64,000 bases of DNA from Roseiarcus sp963798015 (GCA_963798015.1 CAWCSA010000005.1:372001-436000), one strand, 5' to 3'. Positions 26,698 through 35,631 are shown, counted from the first letter of the stretch. A program made the numbers and translations. The notes: a model not told the origin generated them from the sequence alone.

Positions 26698-27182
26698 GTC
26701 CCAAACCGGCCAAGAGCCGCAATCGCCTCGCCGAGGTCGTTCTGGACGAAGCGACGATCCCGCGCGGCTCAGCCGATGTCGATCACGAGCGGACGGTGGC
26801 GATCTTCGACCTGATCGAGGAAAATTCCTTCGGCGTTCCCGGCCGCGACGATGGCCCCTATGTGCTGAAAATCTCGCAGGAGGAATCGAAGCTGACCTTC
26901 GAGGTCCAAACCGCGAGGGCTGAGACCGCGGCCACGATCGTGGTGTCGATGACGCCGTTCCGGCCGTTGCTCAAGGATTATTTCCTTGTCTGCGAGACCT
27001 ATTATTCGGCGATCCGAACCTCGAGCCCGCGCCAGATCGAGGCAATCGACCGCGAACGCACCAAGCTGCACAATGAAGGCGCCGAGCTCATGGCCCAGCG
27101 GCTGACCGGCACGATCGACATCGACAAGGGGACCGCGCGGCGCCTGTTCGCGCTGGTTTCGGCTCTGCGCTGGCGGGTGTGA
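26694..27182 (+). CDS. UPF0262 family protein
   Basis: 162 residues. The start is ATG 26694, overlapping the hisD stop (ATGA). It carries the family stretches RLAEVVLDEATI, DHERTVAIFDLIEENSF and LVCETYYSAIR. UPF0262 proteins follow hisD in most alphaproteobacteria and have no known function. A longer open frame upstream lies inside hisD and is not used. This gene is the last conserved member of the run; the DNA after it is degenerate. Confidence 0.85.
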   Translation: MSPKPAKSRNRLAEVVLDEATIPRGSADVDHERTVAIFDLIEENSFGVPGRDDGPYVLKISQEESKLTFEVQTARAETAATIVVSMTPFRPLLKDYFLVCETYYSAIRTSSPRQIEAIDRERTKLHNEGAELMAQRLTGTIDIDKGTARRLFALVSALRWRV

Positions 27183-27242
27183 TCCCCTAGTCTAGGGCTC
27201 CTCGCATTCGATGCTTGGGATCCGCAAGGAATTTCATCGGTC

Positions 27243-27562
27243 GGTAATCACCCCCCGGGGCGTTCCCGCCTCCTCGCCAACCTTTGGACGAGTTATCTGT
27301 TCTCGATCGCGGGACTCTCTGGCTTCCACATCGGCGGCGGACTGAACTAGCGAGGGAAAAGCTACAGCGATATCACCGACGTGAACTCGATCCCGCCCTA
27401 TCTCTTTGCGTCGTCGCCTTCGGCTACGACGCAAAGAGCTGGGGTCTTGACGTCAACGTCCACAACATCACCAACGAGCGCTACTTCCTCGCGGCCAATG
27501 CGGCGGGCGCGCTCGTCGGCGAGCGGCTCAGCGCCACCGTCACCCTCCACGCGAGCTTTTGA
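27243..27562 (+). pseudogene. Remnant of a TonB-dependent siderophore receptor C-terminus
   Basis: Translation of 27257-27340 gives RSRLLANLWTSYLFSIAGLSG and then FHIGGGLN followed by a TAG stop. After the stop, RGKSYSDITDVNSIPPYLFAS continues in frame. A one-base shift near 27415 then leads to FGYDAKSWGLDVNVHNITNERYF and the barrel end GERLSATVTLHASF. Together these are the last beta-strands of an outer-membrane TonB receptor of the FhuE/FecA type. The N-terminal plug and most of the barrel are missing, and it has both a stop and a frameshift, so it is a true relic. Confidence 0.75.
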
Positions 27563-27595
27563 TTTGGGCGCCGAAAACCGGGATCGTGCGTCGCC

Positions 27596-28363
27596 TTAGC
27601 CGATCGCCGTGATCTTTCGCGCGCGCCGATAGGCGAACGCGAGCCCGGCGAAGCCCAACGCCATCATCGCCCAGGTCGAGGGTTCAGGAACGGCAGCCTC
27701 GCTGATGCTTGCCTTCGACTGGCCGATGTCGATGAAGCCTTTCACGCCAAGGACGTCGAGGTCGACGGCAATGGCGTTGACAATGATCCCTTCGCCGAAG
27801 CCGCCTTCAACCTCGTGCGTCTGTTGGTTTAGGGTGACCTTCACGCCGAACTCGTCGAAAATCACGTCATTCGGGGGCGGGTCCAGGGGAATGTTGATCG
27901 ACGATCCCAATACGGTGATGACCAAGTCTGCCAGCGTACTGGAGCCCATCGCCGATGGCGTTCCGTCCACCGACGCCATCGAACTCACGGCTGACGCGCT
28001 GAGCGTGAAAAACGAGTCCGCCGATATATTGAGGCTCGCCAGGCTCGAAGACGCCGCCCCCTCTGCTGTCGCAATGTCCCCACTGGCTGTGTCCGTCAAA
28101 ATGCCGGTCATGAAGCGCAAGGGGCCTAGATTGGTGGAAAACGAGGCGAAGGAGTTTGTGACATCGTAGGCCGGCGGGGCCGAGCCGGAAGCGGGCAACT
28201 TCGGCCCGAAGCTTCCGACGTTCAAATGGACATCGAGGACCGTGGACGCACTAGCGATGTTTGTCACCGCCGCGGCCGCTGGAGATGCGGCAAGCGTGGC
28301 GCTCACCAAAACCGATACGGCCAAAGCCTCAAAGCCGCGGATCGCGGAGGGTGTGAATGTCAT
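27596..28363 (-). CDS. PEP-CTERM sorting-domain exported protein
   Basis: 255 residues from ATG 28363. The signal peptide runs to about residue 34 (LVSATLAASPAAAA). The body is low in charge and rich in Ser, Ala and Thr (about 35-220), with beta-strand character and possible choice-of-anchor-P-type organisation. The C-terminus has VPEPSTWAMMALGFAGLAF then YRRARK, the classic PEP-CTERM tripartite signal recognised by exosortase (EpsH). Such proteins are exported and usually tied to exopolysaccharide production. No exosortase gene is in this window. The open frame extends upstream to 28630, but its N-terminal part has no family-like content. Confidence 0.8.
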   Translation of the reverse strand: MTFTPSAIRGFEALAVSVLVSATLAASPAAAAVTNIASASTVLDVHLNVGSFGPKLPASGSAPPAYDVTNSFASFSTNLGPLRFMTGILTDTASGDIATAEGAASSSLASLNISADSFFTLSASAVSSMASVDGTPSAMGSSTLADLVITVLGSSINIPLDPPPNDVIFDEFGVKVTLNQQTHEVEGGFGEGIIVNAIAVDLDVLGVKGFIDIGQSKASISEAAVPEPSTWAMMALGFAGLAFAYRRARKITAIG

Positions 28364-28472
28364 GGCGATAACCCCTTCTGATCGCCGCCTGCGTCTTCGC
28401 GGTCGCTTGACCCCGCGCAAAGACCCGCGGCTCCGACCAGCGAATAGCAGAAGCAACCGGACATTTAAATGA

Positions 28473-28495
28473 GCGATCGTAAAATGAACGATCGC
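28473..28495. promoter_or_regulatory. Perfect 8-base inverted repeat, possible operator
   Basis: GCGATCGT (28473-28480), spacer AAAATGA, ACGATCGC (28488-28495). It lies in the divergent spacer about 110 bases upstream of the PEP-CTERM gene and about 98 bases upstream of the methyltransferase start. The symmetry and spacing fit a dimeric repressor site; no regulator is identified. Confidence 0.35.
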
Positions 28496-28593
28496 CGCGA
28501 AGCCGAGAGATGGACGCGCGCGCTTTTTTTGTCGTTTGGCGGTGCGCCGGCTTACGATCGGCGGATGACCCCGCGCTGCCGATTGAACCCTCA

Positions 28594-29276
28594 ATGAACG
28601 GGAAGCGCGACTTCGTCCTCGCCAATACAAGACTCATCGCGCCGCCGTTGACTCCCGAGATCAGGCTGAACTCGCCGATGAGGCCGTGCCGATCTGGAAG
28701 AAGACCGAGGACGAGCTTGGCGCACTGGGCCTGCCGCCGCCGTTCTGGGCCTTCGCCTGGGCGGGCGGGCAGGCGCTGGCCCGTTACACGCTCGACCATG
28801 CCGGTCTGGTCAACGGCAAGCGGGTCCTCGATTTCGCGTCCGGCTCGGGGCTGGTTGCGATCGCGGCGGCAAAAGCCGGCGCGGCGGAGGTCGATGCTGC
28901 CGACATCGACGCCTTCGCTATCGCCGCGATCGAGGCCAATTCCGCCGAAAACAACGTCGCCGTCCGGCCGCGCCTCGAAAATCTGATTGGCGCCGACGAT
29001 GGCTGGGAGGTCGTGCTGGCCGGCGATATCGCCTACCAAAAGGACTTCGCGGACGCGGCGATGGATTGGCTCGCCTCGCTCGCGCGTCGCGGCGCGACTG
29101 TCCTTATCGGCGATCCGCGCCGCTCCTATCTGCCGCTTGACCGCCTGGACTGCGTGATCGAATATTCCGTGCCGGTGACGCGCGAGCTGGAGGATTCCGA
29201 GATCAAGCGGACTGGCGTATTTTGCTTTCGGCGGGGCGAGCTTTTCAGCCTCAATTCGACCGCAGCCCAGGGTTAA
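28594..29276 (+). pseudogene. SAM-dependent methyltransferase, frameshifted near its N-terminus
   Basis: The main frame (28686-29276) encodes the class I methyltransferase core: PPPFWAFAWAGGQALARY, then VLDFASGSGLVAIAAAKAGA (SAM motif I) and DIDAFAIAAIEAN. The family's usual N-terminus, here MNGKRDFVLANTRLIAPPL then TPEIRL, lies in a different frame from ATG 28594. The two join if one base is added near 28668-28672: CTG AA CTC GCC GAT GAG should read as RLxLADEAVPIWKK. This family resembles ETFB lysine methyltransferases. Either the gene is inactivated or the base is missing from the assembly. Confidence 0.78.
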
Positions 29277-29372
29277 TATTGCCTGACCTGACATTTCCTG
29301 GCCCCGATCGGAACCGTTGGCGAACGCCGATGTTCTTATCGTCACTCTCGCACCCCGAAGAGGAGGTTTTCG

Positions 29373-29708
29373 ATGCGCGCTTCACACATCGCCGTCATTG
29401 CAGCGATGCTGGCGATCCCATCCGCCGCTTTCGCGCAGCAGGATGGACCGGTTGGCGGCAAGGTCGGGTCAGATTTGAGCACCACGACGACCCAGCCAAC
29501 CCCCTCCGTTGGCGCTGGACTGCGGCCCTATGGCGGTTCCTCTGCATACGGGCATCCCGCCGGCTACACGGGTGCGGTTACGCCTGGCCAGGTGGTGCCG
29601 GACGAAGTACAGGTCACGCCTCGAGCGGGAGGAATGGGTTCGGCCTTCGTCAATGGTCACCGCGTGCTCGTCGATCCCTCGAACCGGATTCTGCGGGTCA
29701 TCAATTAG
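29373..29708 (+). CDS. Small exported DUF1236-like protein
   Basis: 111 residues. The signal peptide ends AAFAQ (about residue 22). The middle is Gly/Thr/Pro rich, and the end reads FVNGHRVLVDPSNRILRVI, which matches the C-terminal motif of DUF1236-type periplasmic proteins of Hyphomicrobiales (xxNxRxVLVDPxTRxIVxVI). GAGGAGGTTTTCG provides a strong ribosome site. Function is unknown. It sits 96 bases after the methyltransferase. Confidence 0.65.
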   Translation: MRASHIAVIAAMLAIPSAAFAQQDGPVGGKVGSDLSTTTTQPTPSVGAGLRPYGGSSAYGHPAGYTGAVTPGQVVPDEVQVTPRAGGMGSAFVNGHRVLVDPSNRILRVIN

Positions 29709-29842
29709 CCGGGGACGTGCGATTGCAGGCTGCGCGCGTTCACAGCCGGTGCATATTTTGTCGGTCCGACCGATCCTATGATAATGTTCGAATCTATAAG
29801 CTGGACGTGGATCGTCCGCGCAGCATCGGATAGTTCGTTCCC

Positions 29843-31033
29843 ATGAGCCAGGACACCCGTTCAAGCTTGGAGCCGCCCATAGGCCGCGATTCGGCGACCG
29901 ATATCGTTTATCCGTCGACCATACCCTTCATCATCGTGCATCTGGTGTGCTTCGCCGCGATCTGGACCGGCGTCACTGTAGAGGCAGTCGCGATTGGCAT
30001 TGGCCTTTACTGGCTGAGGATCTTCGCCATCGGGGCGGGTTACCATCGCTACTTTTCCCACCGGGCCTATGAGACCAGCCGGGTTTTTCAGTTCGTTCTC
30101 GCAGCGCTCGCGCAATCCACCTCACAGAAGAGCGTCTTGTGGTGGGCCGCCAACCATCGCAACCACCACCTCCATTCCGATACAGAACTCGACGTTCATT
30201 CGCCCCGCCAGATGGGCTTTATCTATAGCCATGTCGGCTGGATCTTCTCTCGCGGCCAGGACACGATGAATTTCAACCGGATCGCGGATTTCACCAAATA
30301 TCCCGAGCTGATGTGGCTCCACCGCTACGAACAGGTCCCGGCTTTCGTGCTCGCCGTCCTCTGTTTAGCCGTCGCCGGCTGGCCCGGGCTGATCGTCGGT
30401 TTCTTCTGGAGCACCGTCGCCGTCTATCACGGGACCTTCAGCATCAATTCGCTCGCTCATCTCGTGGGCAAGCGGCGCTACATCACTGGCGACGATTCCC
30501 GCAACAATTGGCTGCTCGCCATCATCACCATGGGCGAGGGCTGGCACAACAACCATCATGCCTACCAGAGCAGCGCGCGTCAGGGATTCTACTGGTGGGA
30601 ATATGACCCGACCTACTATCTCCTGACGCTGCTCGAGCGTCTCGGACTGGTATGGAACTTGAAGCGTCCGACCGCCGAGGTCATGCAAAACCAGCACAAG
30701 CTCGGAAGTCGAGTCATCACGCGCGCCGCCTCGCTGGTTGCGGAGAGCTTCTACCCGGAGCGCATCGCAAGTGCGGTCGCCACCGCGCTGGGAAACAGCG
30801 GCTTGGCGGATCTGCGCGCGCGCCTTTCCCAGGCGCAGCCGTTTTCGCCCAAGGACATGTTCAGCGAATTCAACCTGCCGCACATTCCGACGAAGGCGGA
30901 GATCGTGGGCCGCGCTCGCGCCCTATTAGCGAACTCGCCCTCGATGGAGGATATCGCCGCAAAGGCGCATGAGTTGCTTTTGGAGGCGGTCGGCACGCGG
31001 CTCGCAACCATTGCGACGCAAACGGCTTACTGA
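29843..31033 (+). CDS. Acyl-CoA/fatty-acid delta-9-type desaturase
   Basis: 396 residues, integral-membrane di-iron desaturase that puts a double bond into acyl chains. The three histidine boxes are present: HRYFSH (68-73), HRNHH (105-109) and HNNHH in the C-terminal half. Hydrophobic helices precede and separate the boxes. The C-terminal 120 residues form a helical cytosolic extension (AQPFSPKDMFSEFNLP). The start is ATG 29843. Its end overlaps the end of the convergent gene by seven bases. Membrane remodelling is a plausible role, given the internal membranes of methanotrophs. Confidence 0.88.
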   Translation: MSQDTRSSLEPPIGRDSATDIVYPSTIPFIIVHLVCFAAIWTGVTVEAVAIGIGLYWLRIFAIGAGYHRYFSHRAYETSRVFQFVLAALAQSTSQKSVLWWAANHRNHHLHSDTELDVHSPRQMGFIYSHVGWIFSRGQDTMNFNRIADFTKYPELMWLHRYEQVPAFVLAVLCLAVAGWPGLIVGFFWSTVAVYHGTFSINSLAHLVGKRRYITGDDSRNNWLLAIITMGEGWHNNHHAYQSSARQGFYWWEYDPTYYLLTLLERLGLVWNLKRPTAEVMQNQHKLGSRVITRAASLVAESFYPERIASAVATALGNSGLADLRARLSQAQPFSPKDMFSEFNLPHIPTKAEIVGRARALLANSPSMEDIAAKAHELLLEAVGTRLATIATQTAY

Positions 31034-32004
31034 CCGCCGCTGCCGTCCCCGGCTCCGCGCGGGCCGCCGCCCAGCCAGACGGTCGTGTTTTTCGGATCGA
31101 AAATAACGTCTCCAAACAGCCCGAGAAACGAGGCGCCCAGTTGGGCTGCGGGCTCTTTCATATCCGCGATGCCGCCGCATGCGTTGGCGGACTTTACGAC
31201 CAAATGGAAATCCTCAGTTTCGAGGATCTCTTTCCCGCTTTCGTTTTCGATCGTCATCGGGCGGCCCTTGATCTGGTAGACTGGCCGGTGCTCGCGCCCG
31301 TCGCATGTCCAGATATCGATGTCGTTGATGCGATCGAGCTTCACGCCGCTTCCGACGAGACGATCGAACAAAGCCTGGTTGATGTCGATCGAATGAGAAT
31401 AGACGAAATCCTCGTAACCGGTGTCGATTTGCGCCCAGACGCGAACGTCTCCTAGGCGCAGAAAAATGCCCGGAACGTTGGGTAGCCCGGCCTTACCCTT
31501 GGAGGGATCGGACGAAAAAAAGCCGGTTTGAGCGACCGGGGTCAAGCCACGCGCCATGAGCGCCTCGGGTTGACAGGTCTCGGCGCTCAGGAACGCAGTG
31601 CTGTCCGTCAATTGGACGGTAAACTGGGACAGGAGGTCGTCGCCAATGACCCCGAGTTGTCCTTCTCCCGGTTGAAGCAGGAGGAAATACCGGGCGAGGT
31701 GAAAATCGGCTCTTTCGATGCCTGGAAGCGAGATCGCCACCGTTCTCATCGATCCGTCCGGGCCGGAAAACGAAGCCGCCGACAAAGAACTGCGCGTTGC
31801 GCCATAGTCCAACAAGAAGGGGCCGGTCACCCCGTCGGCGGTGAGTTCGACGTAAGGGGAAGCGCCGTTGGGAACGCTGACCCTCGCATAGGAGCGCCCG
31901 CCGCAGAGCGGGCCGTGGTTGGGCTCCTCAATGTCCATGCCGAAGCCGAAAATAGGGACGGCGACGGCTGCGAGGGAGAGTGAGAGAATCCTGACGATCG
32001 TCAT
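31027..32004 (-). CDS. Exported protein with aspartyl-protease-like motifs
   Basis: 325 residues from ATG 32004 (MTIVRILSLSLAAVAVPIF), giving a signal peptide. Two lobes can be read. The first has GPFLLDYGATRSSLS, where retropepsins have LLDTGAxxS. The second has VWAQIDTGYEDFVYS with an intact DTG. Later parts include FLGLFGDVIFDPKNTTVWLG, typical of pepsin-like C-terminal strands. Three cysteines (PLCGG, ETCQPE, NACGG) plus WTCDG could form disulfides. The first-lobe Asp-Tyr-Gly deviates from the catalytic DTG/DSG, so activity is uncertain. An in-frame start at 32040 lacks signal-peptide logic. Confidence 0.6.
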   Translation of the reverse strand: MTIVRILSLSLAAVAVPIFGFGMDIEEPNHGPLCGGRSYARVSVPNGASPYVELTADGVTGPFLLDYGATRSSLSAASFSGPDGSMRTVAISLPGIERADFHLARYFLLLQPGEGQLGVIGDDLLSQFTVQLTDSTAFLSAETCQPEALMARGLTPVAQTGFFSSDPSKGKAGLPNVPGIFLRLGDVRVWAQIDTGYEDFVYSHSIDINQALFDRLVGSGVKLDRINDIDIWTCDGREHRPVYQIKGRPMTIENESGKEILETEDFHLVVKSANACGGIADMKEPAAQLGASFLGLFGDVIFDPKNTTVWLGGGPRGAGDGSGGQ

Positions 32005-32116
32005 CGGCTTCGATAGGATCGGTTCCCAGGGCGCTGTCAACGGCGCCCATGCGCCTATCGGTGGCGGAAGCGAGAGCCGCAGGTTTTGTCCGCAGGCAGG
32101 CCAAGGGGGCCGGGGA

Positions 32117-33109
32117 ATGTCTCAAACTACGTCCTCGATCAATTACCGGCTTGGAAGCCTCTATTCGGTGATCACGGCGTTCCTCTACGCGACGCAGGAG
32201 CCGTTTTCGTTTCCGGCGGCCAAGCATCTCAACACCTTGCAGTTCGTCGCCCTGACCCAAGTCTCCCTGCTTGTCTCCATTCCGTTCCTGCTGAGCCGGT
32301 CAAAAAGCCGACGGGATTTCGTCGCTCTGATACGAAAGCCCATCAACTACGCCTATCTGGGAATCATATTCGCCATCGGACTGACCGGCCTCCTGCTCTA
32401 TAATTTCGGCCTCAGCAATGCTCACCCGATTATTATCTCAGCAATCCTCAATCTTTCGCCCTTCTGGGCCGCGTTGGTGGCGCTCGTTCTGGCCGGGGTG
32501 CCGATCCCGATCTCGCGGGCGACCTTTTTTGGCTGTTTTGCCGGCGCGTTCATTGGCGCGATGGCGGTCGCCTGGAGCCAGCTAGGCGACGGGGCCACGT
32601 CAAACATCAGCCAACTCACGGACAGTTTCCTTCACGGCAGCTGGCTCTATGCGATTCCCGTGCCATTGGCCTCGGCCTTAGGCGGCACACTCGTCGGCAA
32701 ATGGTTCGGCGCTTATGACGAATCCGCCGCCATCGCCGCCAATTTTCTCACCGCGAACGTCATCTTGATTCCGGGCTGCCTCGCACTTCTTTACTGGCGA
32801 AACGAGCTGAATTTCGATCAGCTGGGGCCGATCTTGCTGATGATCTTCGGCACGATCGTCGCCGCGTCCTTTGGTCGCGTCATGTATCAGATCGCGCTGA
32901 CCGTCACCGGCGGCGACAATGGCTTTGTCACCATGTTCCTCAACCTGGTCCCGGCGCTGACTGCGTTCATATCGCTCGGGCTATCGCATTGGGTGCCCGA
33001 CCTTCATTTCGCGATCAATCTCACCTTTTTTCTCGGTTCAGGCTTGATCGCCGCGTCGCTCGTGCTGTTTTCACTGAAATCGTGGCGGCAGCCGGCTCAA
33101 CGAGCCTGA
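32117..33109 (+). CDS. EamA/DMT-family membrane transporter
   Basis: 330 residues with about ten hydrophobic helices in two repeats, the drug/metabolite transporter layout. The first repeat begins LYSVITAFLYATQEPFSF and includes NFGLSNAHPIIISAILNLSPFWAALVALVL, which is the EamA core. The second half includes GTIVAASFGRVMYQIAL. The ATG at 32117 is chosen (GGGGGCCGGGG upstream) over a start at 31919 that would overlap the divergent gene. The substrate is unknown; the family exports amino acids or small metabolites. Confidence 0.8.
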   Translation: MSQTTSSINYRLGSLYSVITAFLYATQEPFSFPAAKHLNTLQFVALTQVSLLVSIPFLLSRSKSRRDFVALIRKPINYAYLGIIFAIGLTGLLLYNFGLSNAHPIIISAILNLSPFWAALVALVLAGVPIPISRATFFGCFAGAFIGAMAVAWSQLGDGATSNISQLTDSFLHGSWLYAIPVPLASALGGTLVGKWFGAYDESAAIAANFLTANVILIPGCLALLYWRNELNFDQLGPILLMIFGTIVAASFGRVMYQIALTVTGGDNGFVTMFLNLVPALTAFISLGLSHWVPDLHFAINLTFFLGSGLIAASLVLFSLKSWRQPAQRA

Positions 33110-33163
33110 GGAGCGTTCCGACGCGATTCCTCGCGATGCGCCCATGTCTCTGTTGTAGGATGG

Positions 33164-34366
33164 TTACGTCAGCACCTCGTCCAGCCAGTCGAGCGCGACA
33201 CGATTGACCGCCGAGCGGTTCATCATCTCGCAATGATCGCCCGCTCCTTCTGCAGCCGTAAACCTAGCGAGTTTCCTCTTGCATTTCAGGGCGTCGAACA
33301 GCGTCTGAGCGCCCTTGGCCAGAGGGTCATGTTCAGCTGCGGTGAGCAACGTCGGGCAGCGAATGGCTTGAGAGCGGTCCTTCATCGTGAAGCGCTCGAT
33401 CTCGACGAGATAGTCGCGCAAATTGGCTTTGCCATTCGCCCAGAAACCGCGCTGAACGACCTTCCAGCGCAGACCGCGGTTGGCGTCGATCACGCCCTGC
33501 AATTTCTGCAGGACAGCGTCGTCCAGATCGCTGAGATTCGCGACCGGCGGAATGCCCATCGCGCTGAGGAACGCCCGGAAGGAATCGACCACGGACCACT
33601 GGCCCGGATCCGCTACGCAGGCGGCAAGACGGTGTTCTCCCGACGCTGCGCGAGGCGCGAGATAGCCGCCGAGGCTCCAGCCGCTGATGACGAGCTTTTC
33701 CGGATGAACTTGCGGGAGAGTCAGCGCGAAATCGACCACCGCGCTGACTACCGTTTCCCAGTCTGGCCGCAGCGGAATGTTGCTCTCGTAAAGCATCGCG
33801 CCCTGACCTGGCCCATCGAACAAAAGAGCGTGATAGCCGCGTCTGCTGGCTGCGACGGCCGAGGCGAAAAACATGTCGGTGATCGTTCCGTCATAACCAT
33901 TGGTGAAAATGATCGTCGGGCGAGTCGTCCCGGCAAATCCCGTTGCTGGGAGAAAGTAAGCCGGCATGGCTTTTCCCTCGAAGGGGATGCTTTGGGGTCG
34001 GACCGGTGGATCGCCAAGCGCAAGCCCATTGTCGAGCGCCTGCCGCTGCTTCTTGAAAGCCGCGACCAACCTCGGATCGACCGGCGCGCCATAGAGCGGA
34101 TGGTAGGCGGCCGCATAGAGGGCGCTCGCCTTCAGGTACAAGTCTCGCGCGCTTGCCCTGTGGCCGGCTTTGCTTGCCGCTTCCGCCGATGCGAGCGTGC
34201 GGTCCCCCGCCGCCATCCAGGCCGCGTAATAGGCGTCGACGCCGCCTCCGCCCACGGCCTGAGCGACGGCGGAGAGCTCGCCGAAGTCAGGTCCGCCATA
34301 GGGAATGTAGGCGAGCGGCCAAGTTCCGAAGCCGTCCAGAAAGTCGCCTTCGAACAGAACGCCCAT
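33164..34366 (-). CDS. Alpha/beta-hydrolase with helical N-terminal domain
   Basis: 400 residues. An all-helical domain (about 30-120) precedes an alpha/beta-hydrolase core with FTNGYDGTITDM, the nucleophile elbow GWSLGG (Ser231), AAEHDPLAKG (likely Asp) and GAGDHCEM (likely His). This arrangement is the FrsA/dihydropseudooxynicotine-hydrolase-like (DUF1100) group, which cleaves C-C or ester bonds. Natural substrate unknown. It faces the DMT transporter and is 184 bases from rhaM on the same strand. Confidence 0.78.
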   Translation of the reverse strand: MGVLFEGDFLDGFGTWPLAYIPYGGPDFGELSAVAQAVGGGGVDAYYAAWMAAGDRTLASAEAASKAGHRASARDLYLKASALYAAAYHPLYGAPVDPRLVAAFKKQRQALDNGLALGDPPVRPQSIPFEGKAMPAYFLPATGFAGTTRPTIIFTNGYDGTITDMFFASAVAASRRGYHALLFDGPGQGAMLYESNIPLRPDWETVVSAVVDFALTLPQVHPEKLVISGWSLGGYLAPRAASGEHRLAACVADPGQWSVVDSFRAFLSAMGIPPVANLSDLDDAVLQKLQGVIDANRGLRWKVVQRGFWANGKANLRDYLVEIERFTMKDRSQAIRCPTLLTAAEHDPLAKGAQTLFDALKCKRKLARFTAAEGAGDHCEMMNRSAVNRVALDWLDEVLT

Positions 34367-34550
34367 TGGCGCTTTCCCCCGGAGCCGTGACCCGTTGCGA
34401 TGAAAATTGCAGCGTCGTCTCGGCCTAAGTCGGCGTCAACCCGGTCGGGGCCGATTGTTCTGCCGAAATCCTTTCAGGCCCAGCGAGGCGAGGCCGGCTG
34501 ACACGGCCGCAATTCGCGGGTCAGTCCCGCCCGACCGGGGAGGGTGGAAC

Positions 34551-34880
34551 TCAGTCGGTGTGAAACACCTCCTCCGCCATGGCCCACCAATCGCCTTCGT
34601 TGCGGGAGGCGAGCGGGGTCTGCATCGGGTTGTGAATCGCCCACCATTCCTGCGTCTTCGGGTCGGCCGCCATCCTGGCTGAGTCCGCCGCCCAATCCAC
34701 GCCGTGGTACTCGAAATAGCCGAACAGGAGGTTCTCGGGCTCTCTGAGGAAAATCGTGTAGTTGCGCATGTTGCAGTCGGAAATCTTTCCGAGCACCTCA
34801 GGCCATACCGCGGCATGCGTTTTCTTGTATTCGGCTATCCGCTCCGGCTTGATGCCGATCACCATGCCCATGCGTTTCAT
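34551..34880 (-). CDS. rhaM: L-rhamnose mutarotase
   Basis: 109 residues, interconverting alpha and beta anomers of L-rhamnose. It has the family pattern MGMVIGIKPERIAEYKKTHAAVWPEV (cited in part: KKTHAAVWPEV), with the conserved His, then NYTIFLREPENLLFGYFEY and WWAIHNPMQTPL. GGGAGGAACCGCG precedes ATG 34880. No rhamnose kinase, isomerase or transporter is nearby, so its partner pathway is not visible and another aldose may be the substrate. Confidence 0.88.
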   Translation of the reverse strand: MKRMGMVIGIKPERIAEYKKTHAAVWPEVLGKISDCNMRNYTIFLREPENLLFGYFEYHGVDWAADSARMAADPKTQEWWAIHNPMQTPLASRNEGDWWAMAEEVFHTD

Positions 34881-35019
34881 CGCGGTTCCTCCCATTGTTT
34901 GTTTGCACTCGGCCAAGCCGCTGGCGCGCACTCTGGCGAGATCCTACTCGAGCCCTGGCGCTGACGGCGCGAGACGATTGAACCGAATTCGGGTCGCTAC
35001 GGATCGCCGGCCTAGGGCG

Positions 35020-35289
35020 CTAGAGGAGCGCGTTCAGTCGCCGAGCGAAGGGTTTCATGGCCGCCTCAATGCGCTGGCCCCATCGGCCAAAAAACCCTTT
35101 CTGGGTCTCCGCCAGAAGATATTCCGCTCGCCAGCGCCACTCGTCGCGGTCCTCGCGCAGGGCGTCATGATCCTCCTTGAGGTCGACCATCAGGGCCTTG
35201 AGCTCATCGAGCTCGGTCTCGACGACGCGCACACGCGTGAAGAGCGAAGGGTGGGGCTTAGCCTCGGGCGTTGCCGTTGCGTCCGACAT
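35020..35289 (-). CDS. Small coiled-coil protein of unknown function
   Basis: 89 residues, no signal peptide. The centre (about 20-60, VETELDELKALMVDLKEDHD) has heptad-like Leu/Val spacing with strong acidic character, predicting a coiled coil. The C-terminal part is basic (GRWGQRIEAAMKPFARRL). Its codon choice matches neighbouring genes. I cannot assign a family. Confidence 0.5.
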   Translation of the reverse strand: MSDATATPEAKPHPSLFTRVRVVETELDELKALMVDLKEDHDALREDRDEWRWRAEYLLAETQKGFFGRWGQRIEAAMKPFARRLNALL

Positions 35290-35556
35290 GAGGGGATCAT
35301 CGCGCGCAAAGGTTATCGGAGCCTAAATTCGCTGATCGGGCGGCCGCCGATCGCGCTTTGGCGGGTCCTAAGTTCGCCAAGGTTCAAGGCGTGGTATTTC
35401 CACACTCATGAGTCGGGTATTTTTTGGCGTAATTTGACGACCGCTCGCGGCTTCACAACGGCAGTTGCGGAAAGCGGGAGGAGATCTTGTGATCCTTACG
35501 CGTCACCGCGCGAAGCGATTTAAGGAGAAAAGCCGTATATAATTCAATTGAAATGA

Positions 35557-35631
<75 letters not shown>

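Noticed and set aside
27184..27196. CCCTAG/CTAGGG palindrome after the UPF0262 gene as terminator
   Set aside because: The one-base loop cannot form a normal hairpin and no T run follows.
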